Source: Promethearchaeota archaeon
GTDB taxonomy: Archaea; Asgardarchaeota; Lokiarchaeia; Sigyniarchaeales; SOKP01
Direction: 5' to 3'
DNA: 64,000 bases
Assembly: GCA_030599585.1 (NCBI GenBank)
Contig: JAUVNS010000008.1
Coordinates: 73,628 to 137,627 of the forward strand
In this document: piece by piece, positions 8,854-17,260 of the stretch
Layout: each line of letters starts with the position of its first letter
Numbering within the stretch: position 1 is the stretch's first letter
Translations under genes and position numbers: made by a program
The notes under the pieces: model-generated
The model's database searches: none
The model's input: only the letters and a program-made list of their open reading frames with translations
What the model was told of the DNA's origin: nothing

Positions 8854-9588
8854 ATGAGTGAACTTCAGACTATCAAATGTTACTTAGATCAAATACCAGC
8901 AACTTTTATAAAGTTGTTAGGTATAGATCCACCAACTGGAATGATTCCAGAGCCCGTCAAAGAGGTTGTTGATCTCTATCATGGTATTGAACGAATAAGT
9001 GTAAGTATAATTGATAATTTTGGTTTATTTGAACTCACATTTAATAAACCCGAATTTATGATAACAAATTCTCAGGTAATGTTGCTTCTCTCCACCAAAA
9101 ACCCTTATACTTTAGGCGTGTTACATCAAATGATGTATGGAGGATTCGAGTTTGAACCCAATGGATTTCATTTATTAAGATACTTAAACGAACATGGAAA
9201 GAAATCATGCTTTGTTGGAAGAAAAAAAGACATCGCTAGATATGATGGAGGAACTCATTCGATTCCGAAAGAAACGGATATGGCTACATGGGTTGAATCT
9301 GCGAAGGTTATTAATAATTTTGAAATGTCTTGGATGCATTATTTAGATTTTGAAAATCTTCACAAACAACAACAAGCATTAAAACAAAGAACTCCTGAGG
9401 ACTTGATTGATAAATTAATACTTCGCACTGATAAGTGGATTTTAGGAAATTACAAACAACTTAGAAATAACTCTCTAATGGTAATTTTAGGCGATCATGG
9501 GAGAGTTAAATTAAATTTAGAGTATTCTGGCAAGATAGCTCAATGGCGGGAAGCTAGCGTACCGATAGCTATTATAATTAGGAAATAA
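8854..9588 (+). CDS. Alkaline-phosphatase/sulfatase-superfamily-like protein
   Basis: 244 residues. It has features of the alkaline phosphatase-like fold: ISVSIIDNFG near residue 50, which fits the first metal-binding aspartate strand, and LMVILGDHGRVKL near the C-terminus, which fits the GDHG metal-binding motif of sulfatases and phosphopentomutase-like enzymes. No signal peptide is seen. It is shorter than typical family members and I see no clear catalytic Ser/Cys/Thr, so activity is uncertain. A TATA-like box about 27 nt upstream of the ATG suggests a leaderless transcript. nikR follows after 27 nt, so the two probably form an operon and the protein may be tied to nickel homeostasis. Confidence 0.55.
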   Translation: MSELQTIKCYLDQIPATFIKLLGIDPPTGMIPEPVKEVVDLYHGIERISVSIIDNFGLFELTFNKPEFMITNSQVMLLLSTKNPYTLGVLHQMMYGGFEFEPNGFHLLRYLNEHGKKSCFVGRKKDIARYDGGTHSIPKETDMATWVESAKVINNFEMSWMHYLDFENLHKQQQALKQRTPEDLIDKLILRTDKWILGNYKQLRNNSLMVILGDHGRVKLNLEYSGKIAQWREASVPIAIIIRK

Positions 9589-9615
9589 GTATATCCTATT
9601 TTTATAAAAACTAAG

Positions 9616-10149
9616 ATGTCTAAAATGGAAGAATATAAGCGTTTTACAGTTTCACTTCCTAAAGAATTATACGACAAATTTGAAGCTTTCAGGAATAATA
9701 TTGGTATTTCGAGATCAGATAGTATAAGGAAGGCAATGTATTCTTTAATGGCTAGTGAAGAGAATATTACGAAAGCTTCTGGAACTGTTGTTGGTTGCAT
9801 TCCAATAATTATGCTTCATGAACATTTTACAGATAAGCATGAAAAGGAAGATTCATCAGAACATTCTCATGAAATTAATCATGACGATAAACACCATGAT
9901 CACGAATACGATTCTAGACCAATTTACGCCTCTGTTCAACAAACGGATGAAATCCTGAAAAATGATATACAACATCATTTCTATGATGTTATTACATCAA
10001 CTTTACATGTACATCTTGAATTTGAAAAATGTTTAGAAATTATTGCAGTGTCTGGACCCTTTGAAAGAGTAAAAAAACTTAAAGAAGCTTTACAAAGATT
10101 AAGGAGCGTCGTATCGATACAATTTTTTATCACTGATAAAGAATTTTGA
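9616..10149 (+). CDS. nikR: NikR nickel-responsive regulator with His-rich insertion
   Basis: 177 residues. The N-terminal ribbon-helix-helix KRFTVSLPKELYDKFEAFR...SRSDSIRKAM is followed by the ACT-like nickel domain. The nickel ligands are recognisable in QHHFYDVITSTLHVHLEFEKCLEIIAV (His, His-x-His and Cys). Typical NikR is about 130-150 residues; the extra length comes from a histidine- and acid-rich insertion of some 35-40 residues, such as EHSHEINHDDKHHDHEYD, between the first beta strand and the next helix of the C-terminal domain. NikR represses nickel uptake genes when nickel-loaded. It is the second gene of an operon with the phosphatase-like gene. Confidence 0.92.
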   Translation: MSKMEEYKRFTVSLPKELYDKFEAFRNNIGISRSDSIRKAMYSLMASEENITKASGTVVGCIPIIMLHEHFTDKHEKEDSSEHSHEINHDDKHHDHEYDSRPIYASVQQTDEILKNDIQHHFYDVITSTLHVHLEFEKCLEIIAVSGPFERVKKLKEALQRLRSVVSIQFFITDKEF

Positions 10150-10254
10150 TTTAAAATTAAGTAGCACCATATAGAATGATAATCTTGCTTAAAAGGAAGA
10201 GAAAAGAATAAAAATTTTTCTTCAAACAAGAAAAGAATAAAGATAAGGCGATTT

Positions 10255-10326
10255 ATGAAGTTTTTTTTATTCTATTTGGTCGTGTTTATTGTGTGTGTTA
10301 TAACTACAATAACAGAATTTCAATAA
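10255..10326 (+). CDS. Possible 23-aa single-TM microprotein
   Basis: A short ORF too small for the track encodes 23 residues, MKFFLFYLVVFIVCVITTITEF..., almost all of them one hydrophobic segment. An AAGG lies 7 nt before the ATG. T-rich DNA often encodes hydrophobic peptides by chance, so I give this low weight. The rest of the 305-nt gap between nikR and the histone gene shows nothing else. Confidence 0.25.
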   Translation: MKFFLFYLVVFIVCVITTITEFQ

Positions 10327-10454
10327 GAATAAACATACATTGGGAAATTAGTAATTTTTCAGAAATAAAAAAAAAGAATTATTTAATTAATAAAAAAATT
10401 TTACCTTGTAGATGCTTATGAACAATAAATTTATAGACCGAGAGAGGATTTTCT

Positions 10455-10652
10455 TTATAAATCCTTTTCTTGGACTGTCTTTCTACCGTTCGCTTTTGCT
10501 CGTTTAATCGCTTTATCAAGAATATCAATTAAAGCATCATTGAGTGCTGGACCATCAATTACATCTCCAGATGTGTTACAATCTTTTGATTTGATGTATT
10601 CTCGAACTTTGGACTTAACAAAAAGGACATCTACGCTTGGTTTCTTTGCCAT
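10455..10652 (-). CDS. Short archaeal histone-fold protein (truncated helix 3)
   Basis: 65 residues. The C-terminal KRAKANGRKTVQEKDL matches the loop and motif after the central histone helix of archaeal histones, and LNDALIDILDKAI fits the long helix 2. The chain ends directly at EKDL, where canonical archaeal histones continue into helix 3 for about 10 residues. The N-terminus MAKKPSVDVLFVKSKVREYIKSK differs from HMf-type histones. This fits the prokaryotic histone variants described with a short helix 3. The start is backed by GGAGGA 9 nt upstream. DNA binding is expected from the family; whether it wraps or bridges DNA cannot be told. Confidence 0.8.
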   Translation of the reverse strand: MAKKPSVDVLFVKSKVREYIKSKDCNTSGDVIDGPALNDALIDILDKAIKRAKANGRKTVQEKDL

Positions 10653-11059
10653 TTTTTATTCCTCCGTTAATTATTTAAATATGTTTTAAAAATAAATTTG
10701 TGTTTAATGTTATATATATGAGTTCTGCTCATATTTAAAGTTAGTTGAAAAAACATCATAGGAGGTTAATATTTTGGGTGTACCAGCGATCTAAATTAAA
10801 TTGAAATTTAACATGGTGTACTCAATGATCTTTAGGATTTGTGCATAATCAATGTAAATCATATGCTAGAGTTGCTACTTATGGAGTATCTTCTAACTTG
10901 AAAGTATGAGGGATGTTCAAGCTATTTTAAATTAGAATTAGATCATATGAACTTACTCACCTAATTTTGATTAGATGGATTTTTCTAATTTTAAAAATTA
11001 ACAGTTTTAACTATGAATAACGAATCAAAAAGTAGGAAAAATTATTATCAAGCTTTAGT
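10653..11059. other. 407-nt intergenic region with divergent promoter elements
   Basis: Gap between the histone gene (minus) and the GHMP kinase gene (plus). It holds TATA-like boxes for both directions (TATATATA near 10711-10718; ATATTTAAAG at 10731-10740) and an inverted repeat ATATGAG/CTCATAT (10716-10734) overlapping them. Downstream on the plus strand, AGGAGGT (10761-10767) is followed at normal spacing only by TTG and five more codons before a stop. Imperfect direct repeats GTGTACCAGCGATCT and GTGTACTCAATGATCT lie at about 10778 and 10813. I see no RNA gene that I can name. Confidence 0.45.
10716..10734. promoter_or_regulatory. Inverted repeat overlapping the divergent histone promoter
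   Basis: ATATGAG-TTCTG-CTCATAT, a perfect 7-bp inverted repeat with a 5-nt spacer. It sits across TATA-like sequences facing both ways, the usual place for a repressor site in archaea. The cognate regulator is unknown. Confidence 0.4.
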
Positions 11060-12061
11060 ATGAATTTTAAAAATTCTGTTCTCACAAGAGCACCTACAAG
11101 AATTTGCGACATTGGAGGATGGACAGATACGTGGTTTTATCCAAAAGGAGCTGTATTTAGTTTTTGCGTGGATCTCTATAGCTATGTAAGACTTGTTGAA
11201 AATAGAAGTAAGACGATAAATATTTTTGCTGAAAACCTTAAACAAAGTGCTGAAATTCTTAATTTAAAGAAAATTGAATACAATGGTGTTTTGGATTTAT
11301 TAAAATCAGCGATTAAAAGAATGAATATAGAAAATGGATTAGATATCTTTGTGAGAGCAGATGCACCACCGGGATGTGGAACAGGTACTAGTGCGAGTGT
11401 TGCAGTTACTTTAATTTCTGCCCTCGCCACTTATAAACGATTAAATATGGATCAAAACAGTATTGCTGCTTTAGCGCACAAACTCGAAACTGAAGAACTT
11501 GGACTTGAAAGTGGAGTTCAAGATCAGTATTCCGCTGCATTTGGGGGAATTAATTTCATGGAAATTGATTATCCAGAAGTAACGCTAACCAAAATAGAAC
11601 TTGATGAGAATCGTATTCTAGAACTTGAAAATCAGTTTATCTTAGTTTATTTTGGATCAAGAAGTTCTAGTCAGATGCATAATGCTGTTATAAGTAATTA
11701 TCAAAACCGAGATGAGGCTACAATCAATGCTTTTGAAACCATAAGACAGTGTGCTTATGAAATGAAAGCTTCGATTAATTCCGATATAGATGTCATTGGA
11801 GATCTTATCAATAGAAATTGGGAAGCTCAGAAATCTCTCCACCCCTTAATGATAAATCCCATAGTAAGTAAAGCAGAAAAAATTGCTAAGAGTAACGGTG
11901 CTATAGGGTTTAAATGTAATGGTGCAGGCGGAGGTGGTTCAGCTACCATTCTAGCTGAATGTGGTCACGAATATCAGATTAAAAAAAAATTAATTGAAAA
12001 CGGTTATACAATATTGCCATGTAAATTCAGTTTTACTGGCGTTAGAAGCTATGATAAGTAG
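11060..12061 (+). CDS. GHMP-family sugar kinase
   Basis: 333 residues. Motif 1 is APTRICDIGGWTDTWF, where GGWTD matches the sugar-binding segment of heptose-7-phosphate, fucose and arabinose kinases. Motif 2, the ATP-binding loop, is PPGCGTGTSASVAVTLI, and motif 3 is CNGAGGGGSATIL. The best analogy is the D-glycero-D-manno-heptose 7-phosphate kinase/L-fucokinase side of the superfamily; the exact sugar cannot be fixed. A sugar-1-phosphate nucleotidylyltransferase gene lies 5 kb downstream, so both may serve nucleotide-sugar supply for surface glycans. Likely cytoplasmic. Confidence 0.85.
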   Translation: MNFKNSVLTRAPTRICDIGGWTDTWFYPKGAVFSFCVDLYSYVRLVENRSKTINIFAENLKQSAEILNLKKIEYNGVLDLLKSAIKRMNIENGLDIFVRADAPPGCGTGTSASVAVTLISALATYKRLNMDQNSIAALAHKLETEELGLESGVQDQYSAAFGGINFMEIDYPEVTLTKIELDENRILELENQFILVYFGSRSSSQMHNAVISNYQNRDEATINAFETIRQCAYEMKASINSDIDVIGDLINRNWEAQKSLHPLMINPIVSKAEKIAKSNGAIGFKCNGAGGGGSATILAECGHEYQIKKKLIENGYTILPCKFSFTGVRSYDK

Positions 12062-12177
12062 GGTTTCATTATATAAAGAAACTAATTCTACTTTCATTTC
12101 TATTTGTTGATCTTTAATTTATATCAGAGAGGATGCAAAAGTTTGAGCTTTTTATAGTTTTAATATAAAAATCTATC

Positions 12178-12984
12178 ATGGGAATTCCCGATCACTCGGC
12201 AATAGTATCGAGGATAAAACAAACGCCTGAAAAATTAAAAATTCACAATTTATTTATTTTCAATAAATCAGGTATATGCATTTACGGATTAAACCTTACA
12301 AATCTTTACCCTATAGAGCAGGAACAGCTTATTTCTTCTTACTTTACCGCCCTAATGTCGTTTACCAAGGAATTGATTGGAGATAAAATCAAAACAGTGG
12401 AGATGGGGGGTGAAATAAAGCTCGTCGTGTTTGAAAAAAAAACGCTATTTTACAGTATTCTTTGTAGTACAATTGAAAATTTAGAGTTTCTTGAAGAGTT
12501 AATTTCCAAAATTGAATCGCAATTTTTGAATTATGTTAAAAAAAATAACATTAGAACGGATTTAGAATATGTTTACGATGAGCATTTAAACTATCTTATA
12601 GAGGATATTATCAAGGAGCCTTTTACCAACAAATTAGATATCGGTAAACAAAAAGAAGTAATAAATTTTCTAATCGATTTTAAATCAAATGACGATATCA
12701 AAGGTGTTATTCTTCTAACTCATAGAGGAAATGTAATTTACTCATCAATGAATGACAATATATTGAAGCCATTCTTAAAAGAAGTGGATTTTAGGGTGAA
12801 AATATCGAATAATTCTATTTTAAAATTATTTTATACCTCTAAAAATAAGGAGTTAATTTTTTCTGAAAATGTGAACGATTTGTTTATAGTTATTCTTATT
12901 TTTGAAAGTAAAATTAGATTTGGAATAGCTGAGTTTTATTTACAAAAAGTAGTAAGAAAAATCAAGAACTTAATTGGAATTTAA
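12178..12984 (+). CDS. Longin/roadblock-like protein, unnamed family
   Basis: 268 residues, soluble. The N-terminal part (HNLFIFNKSGICIYGLN, then a long helix and EMGGEIKLVVFEKKTLFYSILCS) has the alternating strand pattern of longin-like domains. The C-terminal half repeats it (DDIKGVILLTHRGNVIYSS... LFIVILIFESKIRFG), closer to roadblock/longin folds. Asgard archaea are rich in such proteins, which work with small GTPases in eukaryotes. This is a fold-level guess from pattern only. A second protein of similar type is at 16334. Confidence 0.5.
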   Translation: MGIPDHSAIVSRIKQTPEKLKIHNLFIFNKSGICIYGLNLTNLYPIEQEQLISSYFTALMSFTKELIGDKIKTVEMGGEIKLVVFEKKTLFYSILCSTIENLEFLEELISKIESQFLNYVKKNNIRTDLEYVYDEHLNYLIEDIIKEPFTNKLDIGKQKEVINFLIDFKSNDDIKGVILLTHRGNVIYSSMNDNILKPFLKEVDFRVKISNNSILKLFYTSKNKELIFSENVNDLFIVILIFESKIRFGIAEFYLQKVVRKIKNLIGI

Positions 12985-13135
12985 CTTATGATAGTGTTAA
13001 GGTAATACTATAAAATCTAAAACCTTCGCACTTGAAATGGAGAAACTGTAAACAATGATTCTTTATTATTTATAAAATACAAATTAAAATATCTTAATAA
13101 ATAATAAAATGTAAAAACCTAAAGTGAAATTTAAC

Positions 13136-13639
13136 ATGACTAAATCAGAAGAGGGATTAAAAACAGCATTTGCTGGTGAATCCCAAGCCAATCGGAAGTA
13201 CTTGGCTTTTTCGAAAAAAGCTGAGCAAGAAGGTTTTCCCGGTGTAGCACGCTTATTCCACGCTGCTGCTGCTGCGGAAACGGTGCATGCACATAATCAC
13301 CTGCGAGTCTTAAAAGGCATCAAATCAACCGCTGAAAATTTAAAAGAAGCAATTGAAGGGGAATTTTATGAGTTTACAAAAATGTATCCGGAATTCATAG
13401 AATATGCAAAAACTGATGGAAATGAAAGCGCTGAGCGTTCTTTTAATTACGCTAATGATGTCGAAAAAGTACACCATGAATTATTCAAAAAAGCATTAGA
13501 ATTACTAGAAAATGGGAAAGATTTAGATGACAAACCTATGTATGTCTGCGCTGTTTGTGGATATACCCATGAAGGAGACCCTCCAGATACATGCCCCGTT
13601 TGTAATTCTCCTAAAAAAGTTTTTAATAAAATCGTTTAG
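13136..13639 (+). CDS. rbr: Rubrerythrin
   Basis: 167 residues from the ATG at 13136 (the track uses an upstream GTG). The N-terminal ferritin-like four-helix domain carries diiron ligands in FAGESQANRKY and HAAAAAETVHAHNH, and SAERSFNYANDVEKVHHELF. The C-terminal rubredoxin-like domain is MYVCAVCGYTHEGDPPDTCPVC, with two CxxC knuckles for one iron. The length and order are those of classical rubrerythrin, a cytoplasmic peroxide reductase of anaerobes. This fits an anaerobic lifestyle. No electron donor gene is adjacent. Confidence 0.95.
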   Translation: MTKSEEGLKTAFAGESQANRKYLAFSKKAEQEGFPGVARLFHAAAAAETVHAHNHLRVLKGIKSTAENLKEAIEGEFYEFTKMYPEFIEYAKTDGNESAERSFNYANDVEKVHHELFKKALELLENGKDLDDKPMYVCAVCGYTHEGDPPDTCPVCNSPKKVFNKIV

Positions 13640-13653
13640 AAACTTATTTTTTT

Positions 13654-15237
13654 TTAAATTATCCAAGGTTTATAACCATCCTGTATTTTACGGAAATAAT
13701 CATCAAAAGAGAATCCCAATTCCTTTTCAACCCTTCGCAAAGCTCCCATGGTTGCCCCATTAGCGTAATACCGTAAGAGCAATTTGGAAATAGAAGAATC
13801 ACCCAAGGAAATAAGTGTTTGTAATCTCGCAGCATTGATTGTTCTTTTTGTATGTTTAAATTTAATTTTAATGGAAGAGAGACTTTTTAATTCTTCTTCT
13901 AAAGTTTTAAATCTCTGTATTAGAACATTTAGATTTTCAGATAGATAATAATGACACTTATTTTCATAGGGAGTGTTTAATTTAGGAATGAATGGGTTAA
14001 TATTTACTTTTAGTTGATTTCCAGTAAATCCTAGCTTTTCAATAGACTTTAAGAGAGTGACTATTCCTAAAATGTCGTCATCAGTTTCCCCGGGCAAACC
14101 GATTAGAAAATAAAATTTTATATTTCTAATTTTGGACTTGCGAATCATTTCTATAGCGTTCAAAATTGAGTTGTTTGAAATTTTTTTGTTTAATTCATAT
14201 CTTAGCGAATCATTTCCTGTCTCAGGAGCTATTGTAATAGTTTTTACACCGCTTCGCTCAAGGATTTGAATAATTTGGGGTGTAAGATGTTCGATTCTAA
14301 TAGAAGGTATACTAAATTTTTTACCAGAATTAAGAATAAACTCACAAATTTCAGAAAATTTTGGATGTGAAGAGACACATGAGCCTATAAGGCTAAATTT
14401 TTCAAAATTTGAATATTTCAACCCATTTTTAATTGATGTAATAATTTCCTTGAAACTTTTATTTCTGAATGGATAGTTATGAAAAGAAGATAAACAGAAC
14501 TTACAGCAAAAAGGGCACCCTCTATTTATTTCAACAAAATAGTTTTCTTCAAAAATTTTTTTGATTTTATCACTTTTCGATAATAGTTGGTATGTTGGAG
14601 TTGGTGATTGATTCAAATTTTCCAATACTGCACGATTTGTAGGATTATCGATACTTGGGATATAGATACCTTCAATTTTTGAAACTAAGTTAAAAAAATC
14701 TTCAATGGGATAATTTTTAGATTTGAAATCTAAGAATTCATCGAAAAAGAATTTCAGGTTTGGTTCTGCATCTCCAATAAAAAAAAGATCAAATACTTTG
14801 CTCATTGGTAAGGGATTAGATGTTATAGCGGGACCACCGCCTATTACTAGAGGATAAGGTTCTGATTTTTGAGATAAATGGTTTAATCGTTTTTCAGATT
14901 CCAAAGGAATGTGTGCTTTCTCCAACATCCAGAGGATGTTTTTGAAATTGTTTTCATAATGAACGGAAAATCCTAAGATATCAAAAGCTGTAGGTAATAA
15001 CTTAGTTTCAATGCTTCGAATGCGATTGATAGGGGAATAATCGTCAGAAGCGGGATATTTTATATTCTCTGGAAGGAAAAATCGTTCACACACATAATTT
15101 GGATTTGAATTAATCATAAAATAGAGCAATCTAATAGAATAAGAAGACATACCCAGCTGATAAATGTTCGGATATATTAATCCAAACGATAAATCAATTT
15201 TTCTCCAATCTTTAATAATTAGATTTTCTTCAAACAT
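13654..15237 (-). CDS. Radical SAM protein of the archaeal B12-binding-like class
   Basis: 527 residues. The cluster motif is EINRGCPFCCKFCLSS, giving C-x3-C-x2-C for the [4Fe-4S] cluster, at about residue 240. The preceding 190 residues (SFGLIYPNIYQLGMSSYSIRLLYF, PLVIGGGPAITSNPLP) resemble the cobalamin-binding-like N-terminal domain of radical SAM methyltransferase-type proteins, including a GGGPAITSNP turn. IAPETGNDSLRYELNKKI and FYFLIGLPGETDDDI are the expected SAM-domain motifs. The C-terminal 100 residues match no domain I know. The substrate is unknown. It is followed by the rubrerythrin gene in convergent orientation. Confidence 0.85.
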   Translation of the reverse strand: MFEENLIIKDWRKIDLSFGLIYPNIYQLGMSSYSIRLLYFMINSNPNYVCERFFLPENIKYPASDDYSPINRIRSIETKLLPTAFDILGFSVHYENNFKNILWMLEKAHIPLESEKRLNHLSQKSEPYPLVIGGGPAITSNPLPMSKVFDLFFIGDAEPNLKFFFDEFLDFKSKNYPIEDFFNLVSKIEGIYIPSIDNPTNRAVLENLNQSPTPTYQLLSKSDKIKKIFEENYFVEINRGCPFCCKFCLSSFHNYPFRNKSFKEIITSIKNGLKYSNFEKFSLIGSCVSSHPKFSEICEFILNSGKKFSIPSIRIEHLTPQIIQILERSGVKTITIAPETGNDSLRYELNKKISNNSILNAIEMIRKSKIRNIKFYFLIGLPGETDDDILGIVTLLKSIEKLGFTGNQLKVNINPFIPKLNTPYENKCHYYLSENLNVLIQRFKTLEEELKSLSSIKIKFKHTKRTINAARLQTLISLGDSSISKLLLRYYANGATMGALRRVEKELGFSFDDYFRKIQDGYKPWII

Positions 15238-15282
15238 ACAGAAATTACCATAATTTGTTAGAACTTTGTACGATCATGAATC

Positions 15283-16074
15283 TCACTTTAGTTCTTTTAA
15301 TAATTTCTTAATTTCTTCAACAATTAAAGGTAATACTCTCCCAATTTTATGATTAATCACAACCTCTGCTTTCTCATCTAAATCTGTTGGCTGATCGTTT
15401 ACAATTATTAACTTTCCCTTTTCTCTTAAAGTATATAACGGTAAGTCACACACAGGAGCGACTGAAAGAGAGGACCCCGTAATTAGCATTACATCTGCCT
15501 TCTGAGCTAAAGCTTGAGATTGGTACATCTCGAACCGGGGTAGACCTTCACCGAACAATACAACCGAAGGTTTGAGGGGAGCAGCGCAAAAGTCACAGAT
15601 AGGTCCTGTTTTCTTCTCTCTTTTTAATTTTCGATATATTTGTTCTTTCGTATAAGATGCTCTACATCCTAAGCAGCTAAACCTATTGACACTTCCGTGG
15701 ACTTCATAAACTATTACAGAACCAGCCTGTTGGTGAAGTTCATCGATATTTTGAGTGATTATCGCTTTCAATATGCCCATATCTTCGAGTTCCGCAAGAG
15801 CGTAATGTCCTAAATTTGGTTTAGCTTTGAATATATTCGGAGCAATCTTTTGAGCCATTTCCCAAAATTTCTTGGGATTTCTAAGAAAAGATTTGATGTT
15901 TCCATAAATTTCCGGTTTGTATTTTTCCCAAAGACCTCCTTCGCTCCTAAAATCAGGAATTCCAGATTCTGTAGAGATTCCCGCCCCAGTTAACGCTATT
16001 GCTTCTTTTGAATTAAGAAGCAAATTTGCTGCTTGCTGAATTTTCTTTTTTTCAAGTAAATTAATAATTTTCAT
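15283..16074 (-). CDS. cobB: Sir2-family NAD-dependent protein deacylase
   Basis: 263 residues. Sirtuin motifs are complete: ALTGAGISTESGIPDFRS, ITQNIDELHQQAGS, YEVHGSVNRFSC with the catalytic histidine, zinc knuckles CLGCRAS and CDFCAAPL, and VVLFGEGLP, then LITGSSLSVAPVC. It removes acyl groups from lysine using NAD. Archaeal sirtuins act on chromatin proteins such as Alba, so the histone-fold protein in this window is a conceivable but unproven target. It lies 45 nt upstream of the radical SAM gene on the same strand. Confidence 0.95.
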   Translation of the reverse strand: MKIINLLEKKKIQQAANLLLNSKEAIALTGAGISTESGIPDFRSEGGLWEKYKPEIYGNIKSFLRNPKKFWEMAQKIAPNIFKAKPNLGHYALAELEDMGILKAIITQNIDELHQQAGSVIVYEVHGSVNRFSCLGCRASYTKEQIYRKLKREKKTGPICDFCAAPLKPSVVLFGEGLPRFEMYQSQALAQKADVMLITGSSLSVAPVCDLPLYTLREKGKLIIVNDQPTDLDEKAEVVINHKIGRVLPLIVEEIKKLLKELK

Positions 16075-16333
16075 ATACTTTGGTTAAAATTGCTAGATTA
16101 GGAATTGAATATCGATACAATACTCTAATGGCTCGATTATTTTTATTATATTTTTAGAAATTATTAAAAGTTACTTGTTATAGACGTACAGAAAAACTAT
16201 AAAATTCCTAAAATTAAAATACGTCTTAAATTTCTTCTATTTAAACTTAATTCGAACAAAAAGAATTAAATTTTATTTAAATTTAAGTTCTTAAAGGGAT
16301 ATTTTAAGTATTTAACGATTGTCTTTTTAGAAT

Positions 16334-17221
16334 ATGATTACTGGGTTCTCTATAATCTTAGATGATGATGTGTTATACATTTCAAATGAAAACAAGTATC
16401 CAGCATTTGAAATAGTATTATTTGTAAAGAAATTAATAAGTAGTCTTAATCCCAAAAATTTTTGGCGTTTAACTAACCTCTATTTCGAAGGAGAGACTGG
16501 TAAAGAACGAATGATAATAAAACACATTGTCACTGAGAATGATCAAAACCTTTTTTTTTGTATTACAGGTGATTTCCTTTCTAATTCTGAAGAAGTTTCC
16601 AAGCTCATGGCAGAATATTACGAAAAAGTTACATTGAACTATAATACGGTAGAATTTATTCAAAAAGCCTCAAAAAATTCTGAATTTTCCAAAATCATCA
16701 AACTCATTACTGCTTATCTTTGGGATAAATATCGAGAGCCATTGGAAGATGAAGATATAGAGTTACAATGTTCTAATGTGGAAAATAAAATAATTTATTG
16801 TGGAATTTCTTCTCAAGGATTACCAATTATTTCACAATTATACGATAAAACACTTCTACACAACTTTCACAGAGAAATCACAAATGAAAATATAGAATTG
16901 CTTAGCTCAAATATTTCTGCTAAATTAGCCACGATAGCTATGAATACTCAAATCAGAGCTAAAACTAACATTAAGGAAGTTCACTTTGATGATTTAGGGG
17001 ACAACGGATGCAAAAAACTAATTCTTTATAGTAATATTAACGATTACTCCTTAGATTTCATTGCTTCAGGGGATTTTGTTAAAATTAAGGAAATTTTCAA
17101 ACAATTGGAAGAGAGCTTCTCCAAGGAACAAGTTCTAAAGAACGAATTTATGGGTGATTTAAAACCTTATAGATTTTTAAAAACTCATCTCGATGATATG
17201 ATCCTTCAATTTGATCAATAA
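16334..17221 (+). CDS. Longin-like protein, unnamed family
   Basis: 295 residues without membrane segments. It starts MITGFSIILDDDVLYISNENKYPAF, a longin-like opening strand pair, followed by FFCITGDFLSNSEEVSKLMAEYYEKV, strand plus long helix. A second similar unit follows (VENKIIYCGISSQGLPIISQLYD). The overall pattern of two repeated strand-helix units is like the protein at 12178. The assignment rests on secondary-structure pattern only. It is 39 nt upstream of the nucleotidylyltransferase gene and may be cotranscribed. Confidence 0.45.
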   Translation: MITGFSIILDDDVLYISNENKYPAFEIVLFVKKLISSLNPKNFWRLTNLYFEGETGKERMIIKHIVTENDQNLFFCITGDFLSNSEEVSKLMAEYYEKVTLNYNTVEFIQKASKNSEFSKIIKLITAYLWDKYREPLEDEDIELQCSNVENKIIYCGISSQGLPIISQLYDKTLLHNFHREITNENIELLSSNISAKLATIAMNTQIRAKTNIKEVHFDDLGDNGCKKLILYSNINDYSLDFIASGDFVKIKEIFKQLEESFSKEQVLKNEFMGDLKPYRFLKTHLDDMILQFDQ

Positions 17222-17260
17222 TTCCTAAATTTCTAAATAAAATGTTTCTTTCTTATTCTT

